20,694 nt of DNA from JBDNJM01 sp041687755 (GCA_041687755.1 JBDNJM010000117.1:1-20694), one strand, 5' to 3'; shown: positions 7,795 to 16,753, numbered from the stretch's first letter. Numbers and translations: made by a program. The notes: a model not told the origin generated them from the letters alone.

Positions 7795-8183
7795 GATTCT
7801 CGGAAGATCTAGGTGTCAGTGGTGTCCGTCGAACGCACGTCGCGCTCGAGCCGACCCGTATTCCGATCCGCGCCCCTCGGGTTTCAGGTTTGGCGGAATC
7901 GCTTCGTGCGTTCGACCCACATGCTTCGCGCGCGCAAGCGTCAAGCAACGGTTCCATGAGTTTCGCCGAGGCTCAGCCCGGTCGCCGTAGGGCGCCGGCC
8001 CGATGGCCGTCACGGCGGCCCGGGTCTTCGAGATCCTGTTGCCGGGGGCTACGAGTAGGCTTCGTTCCGTTCCCTGCGACGCGACGGGCCGTCGTCGCCC
8101 CCCTCGCCGCGGTTTGCTAGTGGGCGAAGTGCCCTGTGCCCCGGCTCGCCGCGCCACCCCCGCTCCTCGACCCGGATCCTCCC
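7795..8183. other. Divergent intergenic region with a long inverted repeat
   Basis: This 389-base region separates two divergent genes and should hold both promoters. No coding region is supported. It contains a perfect 11-base inverted repeat (7828-7838 and 7906-7916), listed separately. No clear promoter hexamers or ribosome binding site are seen before the epimerase ATG. Confidence 0.55.
7828..7916. repeat. 11-bp perfect inverted repeat with 67-base spacer
   Basis: GTCGAACGCAC at 7828-7838 pairs perfectly with GTGCGTTCGAC at 7906-7916. Inside the spacer a second short pair, ATTCCG and CGGAAT, could extend the stem. It lies 34 to 122 bases upstream of the 286-residue exported protein gene. 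It could be a leader hairpin, an operator pair or a small structured RNA. Confidence 0.55.
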
Positions 8184-9142
8184 ATGCGGCTCCTACTGAC
8201 CGGTTTCTCCGGGTGGCTCTGCAGGCACCTGGCCCCGCGACTTCGCCGCGCGGGGCATTCGGTCTGCGGCGTCGATGTCCGGCCCGGCGCCGAGACCACG
8301 GACCCATCGCGGATCGGTTTTTTTTCGACTCCGTGTTCGAAGCCCGCCGTCCCGAAGCGATCGTGCACACGGCCACGCTGCACAAGCCCGACATCGCGCG
8401 GCACTCGTGTCAGGCCTTCGTCGAGGTGAATGTCGGCGGGACCTTGAACCTGCTGGAGGCGGCGATCGAAGCCGGCCACGAGCGCTTTGTGTTCACGTCG
8501 ACGACTTCGCCGGTGATCTCCCAGGCGATCCGGGACGAGGTCAGCGAGAGCGCGCAATGGCTGGACCGTTCCAGCGGGCCGCTCGAGCCGCGCAACATCT
8601 ACGGAGTGACCAAACTGGCCGCGGAGAACCTCTGCCGAATCAAGCACCAGGAGAGCGGGCTCGCCTGTGTGGTGCTGCGCACGGGCAGGTTCTTTCCGGA
8701 GGAGGACGACATGGCGAACTCCATCGCGCCGTCGGGCGAGAACACCAAGGCGGTGGAGTTTCTGCACCGGCGGCTGACCGTCGATGACGCCGCGCGGGCC
8801 CACGTACTGGCGTTGGAGCGCGCGGTCGAGGTCGGGTTCGGGGTCTACGTCCTCTTGGCGACCCCGCCGTTTCGGCGCGACGAGATGCGTGAACTGAAGT
8901 GCGACGCCGCCGCCGTGATCGCGAGGCACTACCCGGACGCAGCGGACCTGTTCGAGCGCCGCGGGTGGCGGCTGCCCGAGTCGATCGGGCGCGTGTACGA
9001 CCCGAGCCACGCGGAGCGCGAACTGGGCTTCCGGTGCGTAACCGAGTTCGGGACGGTTCTCGCGGCGCTGCGGGAAGGGCGGCCGCTGCCGTTCGCGCAC
9101 GACCCAGAGTGGTTCACCGGTACGCCCGAAGGCGTGCTGTAG
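8184..9142 (+). pseudogene. NAD-dependent epimerase/dehydratase, frameshifted
   Basis: An extended short-chain dehydrogenase/reductase (Rossmann fold, UDP-sugar epimerase type) split over two frames. Frame one starts at ATG 8184 with MRLLLTGFSGWLCRHLAPRL and runs through VDVRPGAETT. The second frame continues with GPIADRFFFDSVFEARRPEA, then HTATLHKPDIARHS, VNVGGTLNLLEAA, FVFTSTTS, the catalytic IYGVTKLAAENL (Tyr and Lys of YxxxK) and ends at TAG 9142. Restoring one missing base gives 319 residues, a normal family length. Because PIADR belongs to the family pattern and is in the second frame, the lost base is most likely near 8290-8305, upstream of the T8 run at 8318-8325. The glycine motif TGxxGxxG reads TGFSGWLC, so its last Gly is replaced by Cys. 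Substrate unknown. A sequencing error cannot be excluded. Confidence 0.75.
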
Positions 9143-9220
9143 TCGCCGGGCGGCGCGCGGCGCGCTGCTGCTCGTTCATTCACGGATCCGCACGCCGTCA
9201 CCCCCCCTCCGGTCGGGGCG

Positions 9221-11978
9221 CTACTCAGGGGCGGACCATCGGCTGAGCCCGGAGTCGACGGTCTCCGGCTCTGCTCCCTCGCGCAGGGAGCCCAGCAGGA
9301 GCTCGGGGCCGTCGAAAGCGCCCGCAATCCAGCGCGACCCGTCCGGCAGTGAGCCTTGTGCGGTTCCGAGCACCGTGCCCTGCTCCGTGTCGAACCAGGC
9401 GGCAGCGGAGGAGAGCCGGAAGTAGTCATAGGGTTCGGCGGGATCTAAGCGTTGCCCGAACACGGCCACGCGCATTGAGGCCGGGTCCACCGCTAGGCCC
9501 AGCGGATAGAAGCCCTCCGTGACGGGGTCGAGAATCCGGGTCCAGAGCACGCTTCCGTCGCCCTTGTCGAAGGCCGTGATCCAGGCGCTGGGGAGCAGGC
9601 TCGTGTCCAAGTACCCCACGGTCACGATCAGCGCGCGATCGGGGAGGTCGAGGTTGAGGAAGGCGACCGGCTGGTTGGCGTTGGCGAAACCGGTCGGGCC
9701 GCCTACGACGGCAGACGGGTCGGGCGAAGTGAAGAATCGCAGGCTGCCGTCGGCGGCGGCGAGGCGGGCGAGGAACGGCTTGCCGGCCTCGCCGAGGGAG
9801 GGAGCGCTGGCGATCGTGCCGGCCAGCCAGAGATCGCCGTCAACGGCATCGCTCTCGAACGCGCCCAGCCGGACCCCTAGACCTCCGCTGAGCGCCTCCA
9901 GGTCGAGTCGGGCTTTCCACCGTTCGGACCCATCGTCCACCTGGAACGCGTTGAACAGCAGGTCGCGGTCCGCGCCGGTCTGGGTCTGATCGGAGCGGCC
10001 GGCGACGATGAACTGGCGTTCGGATTCAGTGCCTGGCGTCGGCATGAACACGGGCCCGTAGTGGTCGGTGAAGGTCCGGTCGGGGCCCAGGGGGTCGTCC
10101 CAGGTGACGACCGACTCGCGGAGCGGCTCGCCCGAATCGGCGTCGAGCAGGGAGAAGCCGCCGGGGCGCGGGCTGTAGAACCCAGAAGTGCTCGACTTGT
10201 AGGCGGACCAGGTTGCGACGCAGCGTTCGGACTGGAGGTCCCAGCGAACGCCATAGGCGGTGTACGCGTTGTCGCGCAGCTCGGTCTTCCAGCGATCGCG
10301 ACCGCTGAGCACGTCGACCGCGCGGGCCTCGAGCGGACGCGAAAGGAAGGTGTTGCCCTGCTGCTCGGCGATCGCCAGGCGTGCACCTCCGTAGCCGAAG
10401 TCGAATCGGCCGTTGACGGACCCGCCCGAAATCTCCAAGCGCTGGGCGACGTTGCCGGTGGCTGGATCGAACAGGTTCAGATGCTGAACCATGGAGTCTT
10501 CGAGCTGAGTCGGCAGGATCGTTCCAGGCGCGATCGTGGGCTCCCGCTGGTTCAGGGTCAGCGAGCACCACAGGTCGGGATCGGGCGTCGGCGCGAGCGC
10601 AACGGGTGCGCCAGGCGCTTCGATTAGGGTCGTCTGAGGGATCAGGTCCGAGAGCTCGCCGTCCAGGGACCAGGTGTAGTAGAAGGCCGTGTACAGGTTG
10701 CCCTGGTTCAGTTGGCTCCCTCTCCCGAGGTACGGATCCGAATCGATCGGACCGGCGACGATAGCCGGGCCGGCTAGGCCCACGGGGGGCGAAGTTCGCC
10801 CAGCGCAGGCGGCCCGTGGGTAGGTCGTAGGACATCGCGACGCCCGATGGAGAGTTGCTGGGGGCGTCGTTCAGCCTCCCCGTGATGAACATGGTGTCGG
10901 TGGTTGGGTCAATCGCGATGCCGACCGCCTCAGCTCCCCCAGCAAGGGGGCGCTCTCCCAGGCTGGCGCCGGTTCGCGCGCTGCGGAGCTCCAGGAAGCC
11001 CGGGGTGAAGCTCGGGTTCATCAATGCGTGGCGCTCGTCGTCTCGAACGAGTGGGCGATCTATCGAGAGGAACGGGCCAGTGGACGGGTAGTCCCGGAGC
11101 CCGATGCGCGCGCCGCTGGCGGCGTCCTGCGTGTGCAGCCGGGCTTCGTAGAATTACTCGACGGCGTGGACCCGGTACTCGGGCACGCCCGACACGCTCG
11201 GGAGGGTTGAGACGATGAGGTGCATGAACATGCCGGTCTCGAACAGGGAGACTTCCAGTTCGCGCCATAGCTCTGCTCCCGTCTCGCCATCGAGGCACGC
11301 CCAGGCGGCGTCTCGGTCGTAGTTGCCGAAGGCATCCTCGACCTGGCCCCCGAGGGCGACGTAGCGCCCGTCGCGGCTTGCGCTGAGGTGCGACATGAAG
11401 TGCTCCTCGTCGAAGTCGACGATGGTCTCCCAACGCACGGCAAGCGTCTCCAGGTCCAGGGAAAGCACGCGGACCCCCGGGTATTCGTGCTCCAGGGCGA
11501 ACAGGTGGTTGCCGTCGTCGGTCAGTTCGAGGTTGCCTACCTGACCGCTCGACCAGTACCCGACAAGTTGCTCGGCCAGCAGCGTTCCGTCTGCGGCGGA
11601 ATAGCGGCGAACCACCGACTCGAACTCCGGCAACGCAAAGTTGTTGGCGAACACGTAGACGTCACCGGTCGCGGGGTGCGCGAAGATCGCCTGAGTGTTG
11701 CGGCCCGTGGGCCAGGAGGCTGTCCAGATGCGGGTTTGGGTCGCGAGGTCCGTGCGCGCCAGGACGAGCCCCTGGGCGACGCCCTGGAACTCTTGCTCGT
11801 AGTATTCGTAGAGCTGCCCCTGGGCCGTGGCGGTCAGGGGGATGTCGACGACCGGTGGAAGGCCGCCGGTGTTGGGCGCCTGCCAGAGCGGGACTTGCCC
11901 GCGCGCAGCGAGCGGGGTCAGGGCGAGACATACGGACACGATGGCTGCACGAGCCAGAACGTTCAGAATCGGGAGCAT
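9221..11978 (-). pseudogene. Exported PQQ-like beta-propeller protein, broken by a stop codon and a frameshift
   Basis: The ATG at 11978 starts a signal peptide (MLPILNVLARAAIVSVCLAL then TPLAARGQ). Blade-like segments follow: NTQAIFAHPATGDVYVFANN, LELTDDGNHLFALE, WACLDGETGAELWRELE, and in the last part ITAFDKGDGSVLWTRILD. The frame is interrupted by TAA at 11154-11156 (HAVE-stop-FYEARLHTQ), but the same frame continues with good propeller sequence. At a run of six C on the coding strand (10784-10789) the frame shifts, and sequence resumes as VGLAGPAIVAGPIDSDPYLG. Removing one base there and reading through the TAA gives exactly 919 codons to the TGA at 9221. Two independent lesions make a functional full-length product unlikely. 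Such proteins are usually secreted or periplasmic; the role is unknown. Confidence 0.75.
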
Positions 11979-12149
11979 GGGGAGGGACCTCGATCCCGAG
12001 GATACCCCGTGCCCGCTGGAGGCCTGTCGGTTCGCATCGCGCTTGCTGGGACCCAGACCCCGACGCGGTGCTTGGGGCCTAGCGCGGCCCGATTCGTCGA
12101 ACCCGAGGCGGGCGGTCGGCACCGGAGCGGCGGCGTCCTCGTCTGCCCG

Positions 12150-12521
12150 CTACTGCTTCTTAACTTCGCTGATCCGCACGCCGTAGCCCTCGCCGATCGT
12201 CACGATCTCGCCGCGGGCGACCACGCGGCCGTTGACGAGGACGTCGGCGGGTTCGTGGGCTTCGCGGTCGAGTTCGACGAGCGAGCCGGGGCCGAGTTCG
12301 ACGAGTTCGGCCAGGGTCATGCGGGTGCGGCCGACCTCGACGGTGATCTCGACGGGGACGTTCATTAGGTGCGGCAGGCCCAGGGGCGCGTCGCTCTTGG
12401 TGGCGGTCGTGTCGAACTCCTCGAGGGCATTGGCCTGGATGGCGACGGCTTCGGTCGCGGCGTCGATGGCGTCTTCGAGGGCTTCGGCGGCCTGGGGTTC
12501 GGTCTCGGTTTCGTCGCTCAT
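12150..12521 (-). CDS. fliN: Flagellar motor switch protein FliN
   Basis: A 123-residue protein. After an acidic, low-complexity N-terminal arm (about 1-45) comes a complete SpoA/FliN C-terminal domain: LMNVPVEITVEVGRTRMTLA, ELVELGPGSLVELDR, ADVLVNGRVVARGEIVTIGE and YGVRISEV. FliN sits at the base of the cytoplasmic C-ring and, with FliM, switches rotation and binds export components. Its ATG is 30 bases after the FliM stop, and it is the last gene of the motor cluster. The length is normal for FliN without the extra CheC-like domain seen in FliY. Confidence 0.93.
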   Translation of the reverse strand: MSDETETEPQAAEALEDAIDAATEAVAIQANALEEFDTTATKSDAPLGLPHLMNVPVEITVEVGRTRMTLAELVELGPGSLVELDREAHEPADVLVNGRVVARGEIVTIGEGYGVRISEVKKQ

Positions 12522-12551
12522 GGTGGGCTGGCGGTTGGGCCGGGGAGGGCC

Positions 12552-13535
12552 TCAGGCGGCTTGCGCGCCGCCCTTGGGGGCGGGCGGCTGGGGAGCGCTT
12601 CGGGCGGGGTGGCCGGCGTCGAGACGCGGGGCTTCGATGAGGCGAGCGGCGAGGCGGCCGTGGGCGCGGCCGAGGCGGACGTCGGCGACGGGGCGGCCGT
12701 CGACTTCGAGCGTCAGCGGCTTGCTGATTGCTGAGTCGAGGGGGATCACGTCGCCCGGCTCGAGGGCCAGCAGGTCGGAGAGCTGGAGTTCGGCGCGGCC
12801 GAGCTCGACGGAGACCTCGAGGGGCACGCCGTCGAGGTGGGCGGGCAGCTGCTTGACGGTCGGGAGCGCGGACTTGGGCGCGAGCAGGGAGCCGGGCGCG
12901 AGCGGAAGGTAGAGCCGCACGCGGCTGTCGAGCGGGCCGCCGATGAACTCGAGTTCGACGGCGAGGCGGTGCAGGTCGGGGGCCCGGTCCACGTCGAGGG
13001 CCGAACCAGTCTGGCGGCGTTCGCCGACAGCGGTGAGCTCTTCGAGCTCGAGCCCGAGGGCCGATCCGATGACGGTCAGCGTGGTCTTCCAGAGGCGCAG
13101 GAGCACCGAGCGCTCGAGGCGCGAGAGCGGTCGACAGGGCAGGCCCTCGCCTTCGTGCTCTTCGGCCTCGGTTGCGCCGAGCACGCGTTCGACCGCGGCG
13201 ACGCTGGCGGGGTTTTCCCAGACCATCCAGCCGAGCTGCCCGCCGGTGCGGAAGCGGAATGCGGCTAGCGGGTCCTGGGCCTGGGCGAAGACCTCGCGGG
13301 CGTCGACCTCGCCGACGCTTGCGAACTCGAGCCGCACCGGCGCGCGCAACCAGCGCACGAGGTCCTGCTCGGCCTCGGAGAGCACCGCTTCCACGCGACG
13401 GCCGGCCTTGAGCAAGGCGCACTGGGTCAGGCGCCGAGGCTGCCCGAAGTCGCGCTCGGCCACGCCGGGAGTCGGCCCGGAGGGCGCCGACCCGGCGAGG
13501 GCTGCGAGTTCGCTTGCGTCGAGGTTGGCTGCCAA
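12552..13535 (-). CDS. fliM: Flagellar motor switch protein FliM (divergent)
   Basis: A 327-residue protein starting from TTG at 13535. No ATG or GTG is available between there and the FliL stop. The start is supported by LDASELAALAG, which resembles the N-terminal CheY-binding segment of FliM (LSQxEIDALL). The CheC-like middle domain shows RRLTQCALLKAGRRVEAVLS early and RPLSRLERSVLLRLWKTTL where FliM has its FTPTE-type helix. The GGxG-type motif of canonical FliM is not seen; VLGATEAEE is at that place. The C-terminal SpoA domain is clear (VPLEVSVELGRAELQLSDLL, LEPGDVIPLD, LEVDGRPVADVRLG). The last 30 residues are a Pro/Ala tail. FliM joins FliG to FliN in the C-ring. Length is typical. Confidence 0.88.
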   Translation of the reverse strand: MAANLDASELAALAGSAPSGPTPGVAERDFGQPRRLTQCALLKAGRRVEAVLSEAEQDLVRWLRAPVRLEFASVGEVDAREVFAQAQDPLAAFRFRTGGQLGWMVWENPASVAAVERVLGATEAEEHEGEGLPCRPLSRLERSVLLRLWKTTLTVIGSALGLELEELTAVGERRQTGSALDVDRAPDLHRLAVELEFIGGPLDSRVRLYLPLAPGSLLAPKSALPTVKQLPAHLDGVPLEVSVELGRAELQLSDLLALEPGDVIPLDSAISKPLTLEVDGRPVADVRLGRAHGRLAARLIEAPRLDAGHPARSAPQPPAPKGGAQAA

Positions 13536-13575
13536 GGTGGAGAGGGGGCGGGCCAGGGCCTCGATGGGCTCCGGC

Positions 13576-14346
13576 CTACTGCAGGTTGAAGGTCTTCTTG
13601 AGGAGCTCGCGGATGCGACCGTGAACCCCGACCATCACCTGGCCCTTGAAGCTGGGCTTGAGGTCGGTGACGTCGAGGTAGACGGAGCGCCCGCGTTCGT
13701 TCTCGACGCGCAGGTCGCGCTCGGTGCCTTCGAAGGCGACCGGCGCGCCGTCGTCGAGGCGCAGCTTCTTCTCACCCGCATCTATCGTCAGGAGGTGGTC
13801 GTAGAGCGGACCCCTGAGGGTGCCTTTGGCGCCGGAGAAGCCCATTCGGATCCCGCTCTTGGGATCGGGGTCGTTGGGCGTCAGCGACTTGCCGAGCTGG
13901 ACCGGGAACAGGATCGGGTCAAGCGCGACCTCGAGCTCCTCCAGGAAAACGCTTCCGATGTCCTCGTTCATGACCGACTCGTCGTACTTCGACGAGATCC
14001 GCAGTACCGCGTCTCGCATCACGGCATCGTAGAACGGCAGGGCCGTGCGGGTCGTCGCGTAGAGCTCCTCGTAGGAGTCGAACTGCACGTTGAGCTCGAG
14101 CAGCAGGAAGCGCCGTCGGCCGTCCCCCGCGAGGTTCGTCGTAAAGTTCGAGGGGGAGATCGGCGCCACGAAGGGGCCGCCGAAGACCTTGTACTCCGGC
14201 GCCTTGGGCACGGCTGCGGAGGCAGCGAGGTAGGCGGCTCCGATCAGGCCGAGGATTCCACCGCCCAGGAAGAGCTTCTTCCTGGACTTCTTGGGAGCGT
14301 CCCCGTCTTCCCCGGGCGTCTTGGGTTCCTGCTTGTCGTCGACCAT
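13576..14346 (-). CDS. fliL: FliL-like flagellar basal-body / stator-associated protein
   Basis: A 256-residue single-pass membrane protein. A charged cytoplasmic N-terminus (1-24, DDKQEPK...KKSRKK) is followed by one transmembrane helix (about 25-46). A periplasmic domain ends in GVHGRIRELLKKTFNLQ, which resembles the end of FliL. FliL rings surround MotA/MotB stators and support torque. Position between motB-like and fliM genes is the usual one. It is longer than common FliL proteins (about 140-180 residues), with extra sequence between TTRTALPFYDAVMRDAVLRI and the C-terminus. Its stop is 40 bases before the FliM start. Identification rests on context, topology and the end of the protein. 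Confidence 0.82.
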   Translation of the reverse strand: MVDDKQEPKTPGEDGDAPKKSRKKLFLGGGILGLIGAAYLAASAAVPKAPEYKVFGGPFVAPISPSNFTTNLAGDGRRRFLLLELNVQFDSYEELYATTRTALPFYDAVMRDAVLRISSKYDESVMNEDIGSVFLEELEVALDPILFPVQLGKSLTPNDPDPKSGIRMGFSGAKGTLRGPLYDHLLTIDAGEKKLRLDDGAPVAFEGTERDLRVENERGRSVYLDVTDLKPSFKGQVMVGVHGRIRELLKKTFNLQ

Positions 14347-14418
14347 AGTTCTTCAGTTATCGGCAGGGGCGGTGGCGGACTTAGGGCTTGTCTGGCCGCG
14401 TTGGCCGACAGCGCGAGA

Positions 14419-15105
14419 TCAGGCCCCGGGCGGGAGGATCAGCGTGGCGTCCACCGCACCGCCAGCGGTGTCCTCGGTGGCGTAGGGGGAGGCGAGCCAG
14501 ACGCGGGCCTCGATGCGGCCCGGCTCGTGGCCGTGTTCGTCGATGAGGTAGCGCCGTACGGCTTCGGCTCGGCGCAGGCCCAGGTCCCAGTCGGCCGGGT
14601 TGAGGGCCTGGGCCTGGGACTCGAGCACGAGCACCTGTCCCTCGCCGGCGCGCAGGGAGGGCGCGACCAGGTCGAGGTAGCGGCGCGCGTTGGAGTCCAG
14701 GTCGGTGAGCCCGCCCGCGAACAGCGCGACGGCCGGCTGGCGGATCTCGTCGTGGGGCTCGAGCTGCTCGACGCTCTCCGCGTCGAGGACCTCCTTCGTG
14801 ACCGCATCCTCGATGTCGGCCTGCTTCTCGGGGTCGTTTTCGGGCGGCAGGTTAAAGCGCGTGCGCACCTCGTTGAAGACCTCGCGCCGCTCCTGGGCGC
14901 TGAGCACGCCGTCGAGTCCGTAGGACTTCAGGTGCGTCACGAACGAGCCGACGCCGACGGCAACGAGACCGACCCGACGCTCGGTGGACATTGAGACGAG
15001 CAGGATGAAGAAGGTCAGGATCAGCGTCATCATGTCGCCGAACGAAACCATCCATCCCGGGACCTTGACCTTCTCGTCCTTCTGGGGTGCCTTGAGCTTG
15101 GCCAT
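14419..15105 (-). CDS. Second MotB-like stator protein with a divergent OmpA-like domain
   Basis: A 228-residue protein. The N-terminal VPGWMVSFGDMMTLILTFFI then LLVSM is the MotB transmembrane helix, with Asp24 at the place of the proton-carrying aspartate. The C-terminal region has the OmpA-like helix-strand order (DWDLGLRRAEAVRRYLIDEH, then GRIEARVWLASPYATED). It lacks the usual peptidoglycan-binding signature: where MotB has EGHTD it reads LESQAQA, and the N-R-R motif at the end is missing (AVDATLILPPGA). It follows the first motB by only six bases and must be co-translated with it. It may form mixed stators with MotB or serve as an alternative ion channel subunit. That is inference. Confidence 0.85.
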   Translation of the reverse strand: MAKLKAPQKDEKVKVPGWMVSFGDMMTLILTFFILLVSMSTERRVGLVAVGVGSFVTHLKSYGLDGVLSAQERREVFNEVRTRFNLPPENDPEKQADIEDAVTKEVLDAESVEQLEPHDEIRQPAVALFAGGLTDLDSNARRYLDLVAPSLRAGEGQVLVLESQAQALNPADWDLGLRRAEAVRRYLIDEHGHEPGRIEARVWLASPYATEDTAGGAVDATLILPPGA

Positions 15106-15111
15106 GGGGGA

Positions 15112-15966
15112 TCAGCGCTCTGCCGCCTCCCGTTCGAGCTCGAGTTGCATGGCCCGATTGCGCGGCATGCTGAGCACGCGGACGCCGATGCGTCGATTCT
15201 CGACGCGGCCGACGGGCGAGTCGTTGAGCGCTCGTGGCCGCGAGGAGCCGAAGGCCGCCAGCTGGATTCGGCTGGGCTGAACGCCGGCATCGACGAGGAC
15301 CTTCGCGGCGGCGAGGGCCCGCGCCAGGGAGAGTGCGCCGGATTCGACGTACCTGGTGCTGCCCGCGAAGGCGTTGTCGTCGTGGCCCTCGACGACGAGT
15401 TGGTGCGGGTAGTGCGTGAGCACCTCGGCCACCTGGGCGAGCTGTTCCGCGAGCTGGGCGTTGATCAGGGCGCTGCCGGGCGCGAAGCCCGCCTCCTTGC
15501 TCCACTCGATCAGCAGTCCGTCCTGAATGTTCGTCAGATCGACCTTCAGGTCCTTGGGGCTCTCCTCGCGGGCCTGCTCAGTCTTTTCCCGGGGGACCTC
15601 GTCCGACGGCCGCGTGTGGGGCTCCTCGGCGCCGTCGAGCGGGTCGGTATTCGCGATCTGGTCCACGGGCGGCTGCTCGACGATGCGCTGCCCGTTGGTG
15701 TTTTGGACCACGCCCTTGTTGCCCTGAATTAGGCCCTGGACACGCAGGAAGTCGTGCTCTTCCATGCTGCTGAAAGTCATCAGCAGCACGAAGAACGTCA
15801 CGAGTAGCGAGATCATGTCCGCGAACGTGACGACCCACTCCGGCGCACCGGGCGGCTCCTCCTCCACGGTGGGGGCTCTGAGCTTCCGTGTCGGCGACGG
15901 GAGGTCGGACAGCGCGACCGCGTCTCGTGTAGGCTCCTTCGGCGGCGCGTCGTTGGCCTGGCTCAC
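15112..15966 (-). CDS. motB: Flagellar stator protein MotB
   Basis: A 284-residue protein starting with GTG at 15966, four bases after the MotA stop, with a GAGG some 10 bases upstream. After a Pro-rich cytoplasmic N-terminus comes PEWVVTFADMISLLVTFFVL then LMTFSSM, the single transmembrane helix with Asp50 as predicted proton acceptor. A long polar linker (about 75-155) leads to an OmpA-like domain: HQLVVEGHDDNAFAGS, SLARALAAAKVLVDAGV, IQLAAFGSSRPRALNDS and RVENRRIGVRVL. This domain anchors the stator to peptidoglycan. Compared with the family GHTDN the motif is GHDDN; the NRR motif is kept. It pairs with MotA in the 5:2 ion-driven stator unit. Confidence 0.93.
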   Translation of the reverse strand: MSQANDAPPKEPTRDAVALSDLPSPTRKLRAPTVEEEPPGAPEWVVTFADMISLLVTFFVLLMTFSSMEEHDFLRVQGLIQGNKGVVQNTNGQRIVEQPPVDQIANTDPLDGAEEPHTRPSDEVPREKTEQAREESPKDLKVDLTNIQDGLLIEWSKEAGFAPGSALINAQLAEQLAQVAEVLTHYPHQLVVEGHDDNAFAGSTRYVESGALSLARALAAAKVLVDAGVQPSRIQLAAFGSSRPRALNDSPVGRVENRRIGVRVLSMPRNRAMQLELEREAAER

Positions 15967-15970
15967 CGGA

Positions 15971-16738
15971 TCAGGCCTCGACGAGGTCGCGCTGGGTCGG
16001 GTGCACGAAGGTCTTCAGCTTCTCTTTGATCAGCTGCGGGCCGTCGCCCTGTTGGATCGCGACGATGCCTTCGATCATGAGATCGCGCAGCAGCGCTTCC
16101 TCCTTGCCGCGGATCTCCAGCTTGCCGGAGAGCGGCAGGAACATCATGTTCGCGGCCATGGCGCCGTAGAGCGTCGTCAGCAGCGCCGTCGCCATACCAC
16201 CACCGATCTTGGACGGGTCCTCGAGCGCCGCGAGCATCTGCACGAGGCCCACGAGCGTTCCGATCATGCCGAAGGCCGGCGCGTAGGCGCCGAGCTGATC
16301 CATCATCTTCTTGCCCAGGCTGTGGCGCTGCTTCTGCCACTCCGCCTCGAGCTCCATGATGTCGCGCACGATGTCGGGCGGGAAGCCGTCGATCACGAGC
16401 TGCACGCCCTTGGCGAAGAAGTTGTCGTCGATCTCCTGCAGCTTGCCCTCGAGTGCGAGCAGGCCTTCTTTGCGCGCCAGCCCGGCGTATTCGATAATCC
16501 GGTCGATGGTCGCGGCCGGCGTGCCCAGCGAGAAGAAGAACCCGCGCAGGAACACCGGGACCAGCTGCTTCACGTCGGGGATCGTGAAGTTCATCAGGAA
16601 CACCGCCGTGGTGCCCCCGAACACGATCATCATCGAGGGGAAGTCGACGAACAGCATCAGCCCGCCGTTGCCGGTGGCAATCGAGTAACCCAACAGGCCG
16701 AAGCCCATCAGAACGCCGAAGACGGTGAGGATGTCCAT
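15971..16738 (-). CDS. motA: Flagellar stator protein MotA
   Basis: A 255-residue inner-membrane protein. Transmembrane segments are seen at about 1-20 (MDILTVFGVLMGFGLLGYSI), 30-50, 148-170 (QLGAYAPAFGMIGTLVGLVQ) and 182-204. The cytoplasmic loop contains ARKEGLLALE with Arg89, Glu91 and Glu97, the region that contacts FliG. Pro154 and Pro202 are candidates for the two conserved prolines of the channel. The ATG at 16738 is preferred over an in-frame TTG at 16789, because it places the first membrane helix at the N-terminus as in other MotA proteins. There is no clear Shine-Dalgarno sequence. It is followed directly by motB. Confidence 0.94.
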   Translation of the reverse strand: MDILTVFGVLMGFGLLGYSIATGNGGLMLFVDFPSMMIVFGGTTAVFLMNFTIPDVKQLVPVFLRGFFFSLGTPAATIDRIIEYAGLARKEGLLALEGKLQEIDDNFFAKGVQLVIDGFPPDIVRDIMELEAEWQKQRHSLGKKMMDQLGAYAPAFGMIGTLVGLVQMLAALEDPSKIGGGMATALLTTLYGAMAANMMFLPLSGKLEIRGKEEALLRDLMIEGIVAIQQGDGPQLIKEKLKTFVHPTQRDLVEA

Positions 16739-16753
16739 GGGGTGCAGGCCAGG

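Noticed and set aside
7828..7916. Integron attC site
   Set aside because: The repeat arms do not fit the RYYYAAC and GTTRRRY core sites, and no cassette structure or integrase is present.
8318..8325. Programmed -1 frameshift at T8 in the epimerase gene
   Set aside because: The family-like GPIADR segment is in the second frame upstream of the run, so slippage at T8 would skip it. A plain indel upstream fits better.
12943..14994. A 683-codon plus-strand open frame antisense to fliM, fliL and the second motB
   Set aside because: It is the shadow of real genes in GC-rich DNA, with no family motif. The minus strand carries clear motor proteins.
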